A stretch of DNA of 64,000 nt from Alphaproteobacteria bacterium (lineage in GTDB: Bacteria > Pseudomonadota > Alphaproteobacteria > Rhizobiales > Rhizobiaceae), in contig JAHJHT010000002.1 in assembly GCA_018823835.1 (NCBI GenBank), positions 62,001 through 126,000 on the forward strand. Reading direction: 5' to 3'. A program made the position numbers and the translations under genes. Position 1 is the first letter of the stretch. The number at the start of each line of letters is the position of its first letter. The notes under the pieces were generated by a model that was not told where the DNA came from, did no database searches, and saw only the letters and a list, made by a program, of their open reading frames with translations. Of the stretch, positions 7,631 to 14,229 are shown piece by piece.

Positions 7631-7662
7631 GCCCGCCACGGTTCGCCCTGGCGGGCCTTTTT
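7631..7662 (+). terminator. Rho-independent terminator of the exported-paralog operon
   Basis: GCCCGCCA (7631-7638) pairs perfectly with TGGCGGGC (7649-7656) across a 10-base loop, and a CTTTTT tract follows at 7657-7662. It lies 34 bp after the stop of the last gene of the operon, in the right orientation. Confidence 0.85.
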
Positions 7663-7729
7663 CATGCATGGCTTACTATGGAACCATTGTTACCGGAGAC
7701 AGTTTCCCCGCGACGGCTCGGCCCGTAGA

Positions 7730-7777
7730 CAGAAACTGACGAGGGGTACTTGTCCCTTGACCCCTCGTCAGTTTCTG
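7730..7777. repeat. Perfect 18-bp inverted repeat with 12-base loop
   Basis: CAGAAACTGACGAGGGGT (7730-7747) is exactly complementary to 7760-7777, separated by ACTTGTCCCTTG. There is no T tract on either side, so it is not a canonical terminator. It could be a structured RNA, a single-stranded-DNA hairpin site for a recombinase or transposase, or a protein-binding palindrome. It lies between two accessory transcription units. Confidence 0.8.
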
Positions 7778-8045
7778 CACCGAACCGATGATGCCCCAAA
7801 GTCTCTGACTCGCTCAATTGCAATCATGCGGCGATAGAGTCATAGTATTTGCCCGTAAAACGTCGGGCCACTTGCCGAATCGTCAAGTTCAAGTCGCATG
7901 CGCCATTTTGATCTTGGTATGACCACCCTTATTCCCAGTAACTTTCTCACGCCGATGGATATCGGGTAAGGCAGCGAATTCTCACAAACCTCACCCAAGA
8001 ATGCTGCTTCTCTGACCTATCGATGAACGTCATAGGAGAAGCTGC

Positions 8046-8591
8046 ATGCATGGGTCATTTCGAGGTTACCGAGTTCGAGCAATCAGCCCCCGCGATGCCT
8101 GGTCTCAGGCGGAACTAGAACTGCTCAAAACGCACTGGCCAAATGTCAAGATGCTTTGCAGGCTCCTTCCCAGGCGGACAGTGCGTGCCATGCAAGCCAA
8201 GGCAAACCGCTGTGGCCTCACGCCAGAATGGACCAGGCACATGTGGACCGCGCGCGAACACTCGGATCTGAGGCGGATGGTCGCCATGGGGTGCACACGC
8301 CGGCAGATAGCCATGCACTTGGGACTCTCCGTTCAACAAGTCGCCGCAAGGATGCAATACACAGGGATCAAGATGCCGAAGCGGAGACCCGTGCCGTGCG
8401 GTGACGAACGTATCGATTCCATCCGGCAGCGGGCATTCGATCTCAATATGAGTATGACTGAGTTTGACCGTTCACTTGGATACACCAGACGGTTCTCCAA
8501 CTGCTTCAAAGGCAAGCAGATGTCTCTCTCTTCGATTGGACGTGCCGTAGTGGCTCTGGGCGGCAAGTTGCAAATCGAATGGGAAGACTGA
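8046..8591 (+). CDS. DNA-binding protein with two Myb/SANT-like repeats and a C-terminal HTH-like region
   Basis: A 181-residue basic protein with GGAG about 8 bp before its ATG. Residues 19-58 (WSQAELELLKTHWPNV...) and 67-108 (WTAREHSDLRRMVAMG...) are two tandem three-helix modules, each opening with a Trp and ending in a recognition-like helix (RAMQAKANRCGL; QQVAARMQYTGI). This is the Myb/SANT pattern seen in phage and GcrA-like DNA-binding proteins. Residues 123-181 resemble a short Cro/XRE unit (FSNCFKGKQMSLSSIGRAVVALGGKLQIEW). It is monocistronic, flanked on both sides by perfect hairpins. Probably a regulator of the accessory element; the target is unknown. Confidence 0.7.
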   Translation: MHGSFRGYRVRAISPRDAWSQAELELLKTHWPNVKMLCRLLPRRTVRAMQAKANRCGLTPEWTRHMWTAREHSDLRRMVAMGCTRRQIAMHLGLSVQQVAARMQYTGIKMPKRRPVPCGDERIDSIRQRAFDLNMSMTEFDRSLGYTRRFSNCFKGKQMSLSSIGRAVVALGGKLQIEWED

Positions 8592-8662
8592 GAGATTTAC
8601 CGATGATTTACCGGCCGAGTGCACTCTGCCTGAGCGGACCCGTCAACAGTACCGCAGCAGGC

Positions 8663-8715
8663 AACAGGCCCGTCGCTCTACTTCTGACTTCAACTGTAGA
8701 GCGACGGGCACTGTT
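8663..8715. repeat. Long imperfect hairpin with 13-bp perfect core
   Basis: GCCCGTCGCTCTA (8668-8680) pairs with TAGAGCGACGGGC (8697-8709) around a 16-base loop. Beyond one bulged A (8710), AACAG (8663-8667) pairs with CTGTT (8711-8715), giving an 18-bp stem. It has no T tract. It lies about 75 bp after the Myb-like gene and could end that transcript, protect its 3' end, or be an independent structured RNA. Confidence 0.7.
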
Positions 8716-8796
8716 CTGCGAAATCTACGGAACCAACCCCAAGCCTACGAATTGGTGAACCAGCGCCGCTGGGAGGCACGCCCATGGGTGCTGGTA

Positions 8797-8833
8797 GAGA
8801 GCCGAGTGCGTCCAGGAGGAGTGCTCGGCTCTC
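8797..8833 (-). terminator. Hairpin downstream of the minus-strand gene, possible terminator
   Basis: GAGAGCCGAG (8797-8806) pairs perfectly with CTCGGCTCTC (8824-8833), loop 17 bases. It starts 5 bp after the stop of the minus-strand gene at 8839-9033, where a terminator is expected, but no U tract follows on that strand. It may equally end transcripts entering from the left. Confidence 0.45.
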
Positions 8834-8838
8834 CCAAT

Positions 8839-9033
8839 TCACGCTAGGAAGCGCCTCAGTCTCTCCCTCAATGTTTCCTCGTCGGTGACACCGCGCCTAA
8901 ACAGGTTCATTACACTCAAAGCTACATTGTCACGCTCGTTAGCCGTGACGCCGTGGTCTATGCAGTAGTCGTCGAGAACCCTCTGCAGCATTGCCAACTC
9001 TTCGGGGTTGACCTCGTTCCTGAACCGCTCCAT
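8839..9033 (-). CDS. Small conserved-looking hypothetical protein
   Basis: A 64-residue helical protein (MERFRNEVNPEELAMLQRVLDDYC...) with GGAG about 9 bp before the ATG. The pattern NPEELAxLQRVLDDYC-DHG followed by Ser/Arg-rich helices and a basic end (LRERLRRFLA) recurs in short rhizobial proteins of unknown role, often near mobile regions. It is the only minus-strand gene between 5.6 and 10.1 kb of the window. No motif gives a function. Confidence 0.65.
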   Translation of the reverse strand: MERFRNEVNPEELAMLQRVLDDYCIDHGVTANERDNVALSVMNLFRRGVTDEETLRERLRRFLA

Positions 9034-9127
9034 GGCCCAATCTCCATCTGAAGCAGCTAATTTGCTCGCATTGACGCCGCCGTGCGAGTCATAGATTCAT
9101 GCCCTTTGGAGAAGGGTTACACGCAGA

Positions 9128-9373
9128 ATGACCGGACTAGCTTGGACCATTGCGGAACTGATAGCCGAGAAAATAACCGTCACCGTTTATTGCCAGGCGG
9201 ACGGCTGCGGCTACAACCAGGAGCTTGACCTCAACCAACTGGCCGCAGAGTTCGGCCCGGATGCACGGGCCATGGCAGCGGACTTGGCGCCCAAACTGAC
9301 GTGCTGGATGTGCGGCTCGAAGGATATCAGCCTAATCTACTCGCCGAAAACACGGACGCCATCGAGGGAATAA
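9128..9373 (+). CDS. Small zinc-ribbon-like protein
   Basis: An 81-residue protein with two cysteine pairs: CQADGC (residues 22-27) and CWMC (about 59-62), set 30 residues apart, the arrangement of a four-Cys zinc ribbon. Between them lies a helical linker (LNQLAAEFGPDARAMAADLAPKL). Proteins of this design occur in Rhizobiales accessory regions and are assumed to bind nucleic acid or protein. It is a separate unit; the next gene begins 66 bp later with its own strong SD. Confidence 0.65.
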   Translation: MTGLAWTIAELIAEKITVTVYCQADGCGYNQELDLNQLAAEFGPDARAMAADLAPKLTCWMCGSKDISLIYSPKTRTPSRE

Positions 9374-9439
9374 CCTTCCTTCGTCTCGACTACGGACGAT
9401 ATCCAGCATAAAATCGATCTTGTTGCAAAGGAGGTTTGG

Positions 9440-9985
9440 ATGCGACTAGCTACTCTCGCTTTGTTTCCGACGATTCTATTTGCCCTTAACGCTTCAGCTC
9501 AGGCCACTGACTATCCCAGCTTCACAATAATTGGGCTGGTCGGCGGTACGGAATACCTTTTCCAGTCCGACGCCACGGGGGTCGCAAAAGCAAAACCGCC
9601 TGGAAACGACTTCGCATCGTTTCACGCACTATCAGTAGACTCAAACTGGAGTCAGCTTCATTTCAAATACTCCTGCGTCTACAGCAAAGCTCCCTCAACC
9701 AACGTAACTTTGATTGAAACGCCCACGTACGAAGAAGGTACTTCGTGCCCTAAGGACGGGGACTCTGGAAACAGCCATTTTGTCAGAGCAATCAAAATTA
9801 CCCTAGAGGGGGTCGAAGCCCCCAATTACATCATGAGCGCCCAATGCTGGCTGGGTTTTTTTCAGCAGCCTGGCGTGCATGAAACGCTTACGGCGGTGGG
9901 GTCTGGCGAGTGGTGTGGTCGTCAATTGGGTGGGGCCGACAAGGAGTGGATCAGCTGGATAGAGGTGCGGCTACGGAAGAGGTAA
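9440..9985 (+). CDS. Secreted or periplasmic cysteine-containing protein
   Basis: The gene has a near-perfect SD (AAAGGAGG) before the ATG. The 181-residue product starts with a classical signal peptide (LATLALFPTILFALNASA, cleavage after about residue 21). The mature part is beta-rich and aromatic, with four cysteines (YSCVYS, GTSCPKDG, SAQCWLG, EWCGRQ) that could form two disulfides in the periplasm. No known family is recognised. As the last island gene before the junction, followed by a stem plus T tract, it looks like exported cargo. Confidence 0.65.
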   Translation: MRLATLALFPTILFALNASAQATDYPSFTIIGLVGGTEYLFQSDATGVAKAKPPGNDFASFHALSVDSNWSQLHFKYSCVYSKAPSTNVTLIETPTYEEGTSCPKDGDSGNSHFVRAIKITLEGVEAPNYIMSAQCWLGFFQQPGVHETLTAVGSGEWCGRQLGGADKEWISWIEVRLRKR

Positions 9986-10046
9986 TCGCCCAATGCTAGC
10001 TCGGCCACACGGCGCGCTACGTGAGATCATGTCAGAAAAATCCCGC

Positions 10047-10157
10047 CAGTCTCTACTGAAATGTTGCTATCGCGTTGCTACGCTGGGACTTTTCGAGAAG
10101 AGACTGTAGTTTTTTTATAATATTATCAGCGGTTTATAAGACGCAGCAAAAAGGCGC
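10047..10157. other. Right end of the accessory region, candidate attachment/junction zone
   Basis: CAGTCTCT (10047-10054) is inverted at 10099-10106, followed by seven T (10110-10116), which could terminate the gene at 9440. Between them GTTGCTA occurs twice, 11 bp apart (10063-10069, 10074-10080), resembling helically phased recombinase arm sites. From 10110 to about 10135 the DNA is very AT-rich. The glycosyltransferase homology starts between here and 10157. The exact crossover point cannot be fixed from one side. Confidence 0.5.
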
Positions 10158-11707
10158 ATCCATCCCTTGAACCAGCGGGTCCGCTGCGGCAGCCAGGTGT
10201 CGAAGTTGTCAGGTGCCGGCTCGACGGTCGGACAGGCGATGGTCTGCGTGCGGTAGCTGAAGCGGGCGAGGCGGACGCCGAGATCGGCATCCTCGGTGAC
10301 GTTGAACGGGTCCCAGCCGCCGATACGGTCGAGAACCGAGCGGCGGAAATGGTTCGAGGTGCCGCCGAGCGGCAGCAGAAGCCGGCGGACCGACAGCCAC
10401 GGCAGCAGGGCGCGAAACAGCGAGGCATACTCGAACCCGAACATGCGGGCGACGGGGCCCGCCCCCCAATTGGCGATCTCGAGCGGTGCCTGGACGCATC
10501 CGACATCCGGCCCCGCCGCCTCGAAGGCCTGAAACGCGGCGATGAGTTGCGAGGGGTCGGGACAGTCCTCGGCGTCGTAGAGGGCGACGTAGTTGCCGCT
10601 TGCCAGCGGCAGCGCATAGCAAAGTGCCTTCGGCTTGGTGCGCGGTCCGCCGACCGGGACGCGGACGATCTCGAAATGGCGCGGAAGATCCAGCGACCCT
10701 AACGCGGCAAGCGTGGCCGCGTCATCGGCCTCGCAGACAAGCTTGATGTCGAGGCGGTCCCGCGGCCAGTCGAGCGCCTTGAGCGCGACAACGAGCCCCG
10801 GCACGCTCTCGGCCTCGTCGTATAGCGCGACGAGCACGGAATAGGTCGGCAGGCGCGCCCGTGAAACGGCGGAGATCGGAGCGGTAGCATGCGTCTGCGG
10901 CGAGCAGAGTGCGGCAAACCGCAGCCCGACGCAGGCAAAGAAGAAGAACGACAGGAAAATATGCAGCGCCGTCCAGGCTTCGAAAGGCGCCAGCAGGGTG
11001 GCCGCCGGCACCGCAACGAGGACTGCGCCGACGACGAAGCCCTGCCAGGCATTGGCGACGATGCGCGCAGAGAACTGCGGAAACCTGTCGAAGAGGTCTC
11101 CGGTCGCATGCTGCGCCAGCAGCGGCCGCATGCGCACGGAAAGCGCGCGCCTGAGTTCCTTTGGCAAGACAATCCTGAGACGACCCCTGATCCTCGGATA
11201 GCGCTCGACGAGACGGCGCAGGTGGCCAAGATCGAGTCGGTCCGGCGCAACGAGGTAGGTCGTCGAACCATCGGGCTCTTCCTGCTTGACGGGAAAATGC
11301 CAGGAGGCGCGGCTCAGCAGCGACAGGGCTGCCGCTTCGTTGACGATCAGCCTGTCGGGGTCGATGCGCTCCGTGAAGCCAAGCCCCAGCTCAGCCGCCA
11401 GCGCACGGTAGAAGGCGCCCTCCCCGACAAGCCCGGAGTCGATCAGTTCGAACTGGAAGCTGTGGCCGTTGCGGCGAGCGAGCGCGGCGATCCAGGAGGC
11501 CTGATCGATGGACAGCGGCAGACGCTGCAGCAAGGGGAGCCAGTCCAGCAGCTCGGGGAACAACTGGCAGGCGAGGCGCTGACGCCCGTCGATGCGCCGT
11601 CTGTCGCTGGAGGGGCCAGTAGCGGGCGGGTGCGCCTGCAACCGGTCGCTGTGATGAGCCAAACGTGCAAATGACGGCGGCTCAGACAGCCCCACGGCCG
11701 ACCCCAC
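10115..11707 (-). CDS. Membrane GT2 glycosyltransferase, C-terminally truncated at island junction
   Basis: The gene starts GTG at 11707 and encodes 530 residues. The N-terminal cytosolic region (about 40-200) has a MshEN-like look (LGLGFTERIDPDRL). Two membrane helices follow (about 222-242 and 247-268), then a GT-A domain from about 288. The nucleotide/metal and catalytic motifs are present: DAED 378-381, TEDAD 471-475, QRTRW 508-512. Family members (BcsA-like rhizobial GT2 proteins) continue past QRTRWFKGWM with about 100-150 residues carrying more membrane helices. Here the frame ends 18 residues later in unrelated AASYKPLIIL inside AT-rich DNA. This indicates disruption by the adjacent accessory element. 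It is probably non-functional or altered in polysaccharide synthesis. Confidence 0.85.
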   Translation of the reverse strand: MGSAVGLSEPPSFARLAHHSDRLQAHPPATGPSSDRRRIDGRQRLACQLFPELLDWLPLLQRLPLSIDQASWIAALARRNGHSFQFELIDSGLVGEGAFYRALAAELGLGFTERIDPDRLIVNEAAALSLLSRASWHFPVKQEEPDGSTTYLVAPDRLDLGHLRRLVERYPRIRGRLRIVLPKELRRALSVRMRPLLAQHATGDLFDRFPQFSARIVANAWQGFVVGAVLVAVPAATLLAPFEAWTALHIFLSFFFFACVGLRFAALCSPQTHATAPISAVSRARLPTYSVLVALYDEAESVPGLVVALKALDWPRDRLDIKLVCEADDAATLAALGSLDLPRHFEIVRVPVGGPRTKPKALCYALPLASGNYVALYDAEDCPDPSQLIAAFQAFEAAGPDVGCVQAPLEIANWGAGPVARMFGFEYASLFRALLPWLSVRRLLLPLGGTSNHFRRSVLDRIGGWDPFNVTEDADLGVRLARFSYRTQTIACPTVEPAPDNFDTWLPQRTRWFKGWMRLFAASYKPLIIL

Positions 11708-11986
11708 CTTGAAAGCCTACGCGATACATTGCGGCTCCCCGCCACTCTGCTTTCGTACACTTAACAACTACTTAATCATACTTTAACTTGCGTATTCCCC
11801 GCAATAGACGATTTGTTGTCCTTCCCGATCAGCTTTCTCGACTTGCCTCTCGTTGCCGTCCGGGCGCATTTCCCGGGCAGAGGAGCCATGGAACTTCGGG
11901 CAGTTTTCGGTTGCGGTGCATGGCGTTTCGCCCGAAAAGCCCTATAGGGTGAGCCTTCCTTCCGGACGACACGACAAGGTCGCTGC
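11708..11986. promoter_or_regulatory. Intergenic region with a CtrA-type TTAA-N7-TTAA box
   Basis: This 279-bp divergent region separates the glycosyltransferase and the solute-binding protein gene. TTAA at 11761-11764 and 11772-11775 are exactly 7 bp apart, the spacing of the CtrA cell-cycle regulator's box. It lies 54-68 bp upstream of the glycosyltransferase start. A third TTAA follows nearby (ACTTTAAC). The rest shows no clear promoter or hairpin. Confidence 0.4.
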
Positions 11987-12826
11987 ATGAGATTTCGATC
12001 GATCGTTCTGCTAATGACGGCGCTGGCGTTTGGCACAACCGCCGCGCAAGCGGCCGAGCCACTGGCGCCCATGTTCTGGGACAGCAAGGAGCGGCTTCCA
12101 CGCCCCGATCTCAGCGGACTGAAGCGCCTGCGCTTTCTGACGACGACCGATTTTCCGCCCTTCAACTTTCTCGACGGTGCCGGACGGCTTTCCGGCTTCC
12201 ACATCGACCTGGCGCGCGAGATCTGCACCGAACTCGACATCTCGGAAAAATGCGAAGTCCAGGTTATGCCATGGGCGGGGCTGGAGCAGGCGCTGATCAG
12301 CGGCCGCGGCGAGGCGATCATCGCCGGCATCGCGGTGACCGAGGAATCGCGCTCGAAATACGCCTTCTCGCGGCCCTACCTGCAGTTTCCGGCGCGCTTC
12401 GCCATGCTGAAGACCAAGGCGCTTTCGGAGCCGATCTACGACAAGGTTCAGGGCGAGCGCATCGGCGTGCTAGCCGGCTCGGGCCATGAGCAGATGCTGC
12501 GCGACTATTTTCCCGGCGTGCAGGTGGTGACCTATACCAGGCAGGACTGGCTGCAGGCCGACCTGAAGGCCGGCAAGATCGCCGGCACGTTCGGCGACGG
12601 CATGCGGCTCGCCTTCTGGCTGGCCGGGTCTGACGCCGGCGGCTGCTGTCGCTTTGTTGGCGGGCCCTACCTGGCGCCCGAGTATCTCGGCACCGGACTG
12701 GCGATCGCCACGGAAATCGACGATCCGCTGCTCACCGCCGCCTTCGACTATGCGCTGCAGCAGATTGCCGTAAAGGGCCGGTTCGCCGAGCTGTACCTGC
12801 GCTATTTCCCGGTCAGCTTCTACTGA
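11987..12826 (+). CDS. Family 3 extracellular solute-binding protein
   Basis: A 279-residue periplasmic protein with a signal peptide (VLLMTALAFGTTAAQA, cleavage after about residue 22). The SBP_bac_3 fold is clear: a first strand RFLTTTDFPPFNFLDGAGRLSGFHIDLAREICTELD (split here only for reading), the central ISGRGEAIIAGIAVTEESRSKYAFSRPY block, and the hinge segment ERIGVLAGSGHEQML. The family binds polar amino acids or related small molecules for ABC importers or sensor domains. No permease or ATPase gene is adjacent, so it is an orphan. It is convergent with the hydroxylase gene and overlaps it by 14 bp. Confidence 0.85.
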   Translation: MRFRSIVLLMTALAFGTTAAQAAEPLAPMFWDSKERLPRPDLSGLKRLRFLTTTDFPPFNFLDGAGRLSGFHIDLAREICTELDISEKCEVQVMPWAGLEQALISGRGEAIIAGIAVTEESRSKYAFSRPYLQFPARFAMLKTKALSEPIYDKVQGERIGVLAGSGHEQMLRDYFPGVQVVTYTRQDWLQADLKAGKIAGTFGDGMRLAFWLAGSDAGGCCRFVGGPYLAPEYLGTGLAIATEIDDPLLTAAFDYALQQIAVKGRFAELYLRYFPVSFY

Positions 12827-13649
12827 GCCGGCGGCCGACCCGCCTGAACGGCAGGACAAGTGACCACCAGAGGCCGGCAGGCCTGTCGTCGCGATACTCG
12901 TTGAGGCCAATGTTGATGCCCTCCTGGCCGAGCGCAGGAGCATGCACATAGGTGGACAGAAGACGGTCCCAGAAGGCGAAGTTGAAGCCGTAGTTGGAAT
13001 CGGTCTCGGCCGGATTGGTCGAATGATGAACGCGGTGCATGTCGGGCGTCACGATGACCCGCCGCAGGATGGCGTCGACGCGGTCGGGCAGCCTGACGTT
13101 GGAATGGTTGAACATCGAAGTGCCGTTGAGCACGATCTCGAAGATCAGCACCGAGACGACCGGCGCACCGAGGGCGATCACGATGGCCGCCTTCCACAGC
13201 ATGGAGAGCAGGATTTCCAGCGGATGGAAGCGCAGCGCGGTGGTCACGTCGAAACCGGTGTCGGCGTGGTGCATGCGGTGGATGCGCCAGAGCAGCGGGA
13301 TCTTGTGGCTGACGAGATGCTCGAACCAGACGGCAAAATCGAGCACCACGAAGGCGATGATGCCCGCAATGACGCCGTTCAGCCCGGCGAGGCGCATCAG
13401 GCCGTAGCCGTTGGCCTCGGCCCACAGCGCGGCACCAACGGCGGCGGCGGGAAACACGATCCGCAGAAGCGCCGACGACAGGATGACGATCGACAGGTTG
13501 GTGAGCCAGCGGCGCGACTTCAGAGCGCCGCGCATCTCCGGCCTTTCGAGGCGCGGCGACCAGAGCTCAAAAGCGGCCATCGAGCCGAAGATCGCCAGGA
13601 AGGCGACGAGGCGGATCGTCGCCTCGGATTCCAGCATGCCGCCCGTCAT
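12813..13649 (-). CDS. Sterol desaturase / fatty acid hydroxylase superfamily membrane protein
   Basis: A 278-residue integral membrane protein with hydrophobic helices at about 12-28, 50-75, 90-108 and 150-172. The di-iron histidine clusters of the superfamily are present: H111xxxH115, H124xxH127H128, H181 and H205xxH208H209. Such enzymes introduce hydroxyl groups or double bonds into lipids at the membrane, using O2 and a di-iron centre; the substrate cannot be told. The ATG at 13649 is followed by another at 13637. It lies 19 bp downstream of the TerB-like gene on the same strand and could be cotranscribed. Confidence 0.85.
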   Translation of the reverse strand: MTGGMLESEATIRLVAFLAIFGSMAAFELWSPRLERPEMRGALKSRRWLTNLSIVILSSALLRIVFPAAAVGAALWAEANGYGLMRLAGLNGVIAGIIAFVVLDFAVWFEHLVSHKIPLLWRIHRMHHADTGFDVTTALRFHPLEILLSMLWKAAIVIALGAPVVSVLIFEIVLNGTSMFNHSNVRLPDRVDAILRRVIVTPDMHRVHHSTNPAETDSNYGFNFAFWDRLLSTYVHAPALGQEGINIGLNEYRDDRPAGLWWSLVLPFRRVGRRLSRS

Positions 13650-13668
13650 CAGCCGGTCCTGCCGGCGA

Positions 13669-14082
13669 TCATGTCAGGCTCCGCGTGCGGGCCTTGTTGC
13701 CGCGCTCGATGGCGGCAACCGTCAGCTGGTCGATCTTCAGATGCTGGCGCAGCATTTGCAGCACGCGCAGTTCCTCCATGCGCATCTCATGGTCGACCGC
13801 GGCGACCTCGAATGCGGCAGCATAGGCGGTGTCATGCAGCCTTTCGGGGATGGCCTGGCGTGCGAGCTTGAGCACTCCGTCGAGCCCGCCATCCTCGTGC
13901 AGAAGCTGCTGGCAGTCCTGCGCCACACGGACCAGGTCGTTCTGCCTGAAATCCTCGAAGACCGGCCAGGTGCGCACCACCTCGCCGATGCGTGCGAGTT
14001 CGGCGTCGGTCATGTCGCGGTCGGACGCCGACGTTACAACCATCAGATAGATCAACGCCTCGTGAGCGCCCGGTCTGGCCAT
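13669..14082 (-). CDS. TerB-like tellurite-resistance family protein
   Basis: From the ATG at 14082, preceded by GGGAG 7 bp upstream, the product has 137 residues. An upstream frame extension to 14214 has no support. The protein is all-helical with the TerB/DjlA-N pattern: EALIYLMVVTSASDRDMTDAEL then acidic helices, and AFEVAAVDHEMRMEELRVLQMLRQHL, where the conserved Asp/Glu residues of metal-binding TerB proteins sit. The family is linked to tellurite resistance and envelope stress but rarely has proven function. It leads a possible two-gene unit with the hydroxylase. Confidence 0.8.
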   Translation of the reverse strand: MARPGAHEALIYLMVVTSASDRDMTDAELARIGEVVRTWPVFEDFRQNDLVRVAQDCQQLLHEDGGLDGVLKLARQAIPERLHDTAYAAAFEVAAVDHEMRMEELRVLQMLRQHLKIDQLTVAAIERGNKARTRSLT

Positions 14083-14229
14083 ATCTTTCTCCCTCAATCC
14101 TGGAATAGGTAAGAGCCGCGCTGCGGCACCGCAATGAAAAACCGGGTGCATCGTTGACGCACCGGGTCTGGTTTCATAGAGAACGGCGCTACCGACCGGC
14201 CCAGCCGGCCACAATCAGGAATTTCCCAT

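Larger units (their letters stand above)
7597..8045. other. 449-bp gap without a gene, holding a terminator and a perfect 18-bp inverted repeat
   Basis: This gap follows the exported-paralog operon. It contains the terminator at 7631-7662, the inverted repeat at 7730-7777, and then about 270 bp leading to the gene at 8046 with no convincing reading frame. A short plus-strand frame (7583-7837) runs through both hairpins and is rejected. I see no tRNA, IS end or promoter of good quality here. AAGGAGAAGC-like sequence (GGAG at 8035-8038) serves the gene at 8046. Confidence 0.6.

Noticed and set aside
7583-7837. A plus-strand reading frame of 84 codons after the exported-paralog operon
   Set aside because: It crosses the terminator and the 18-bp inverted repeat, has no SD, and its composition does not look coding.
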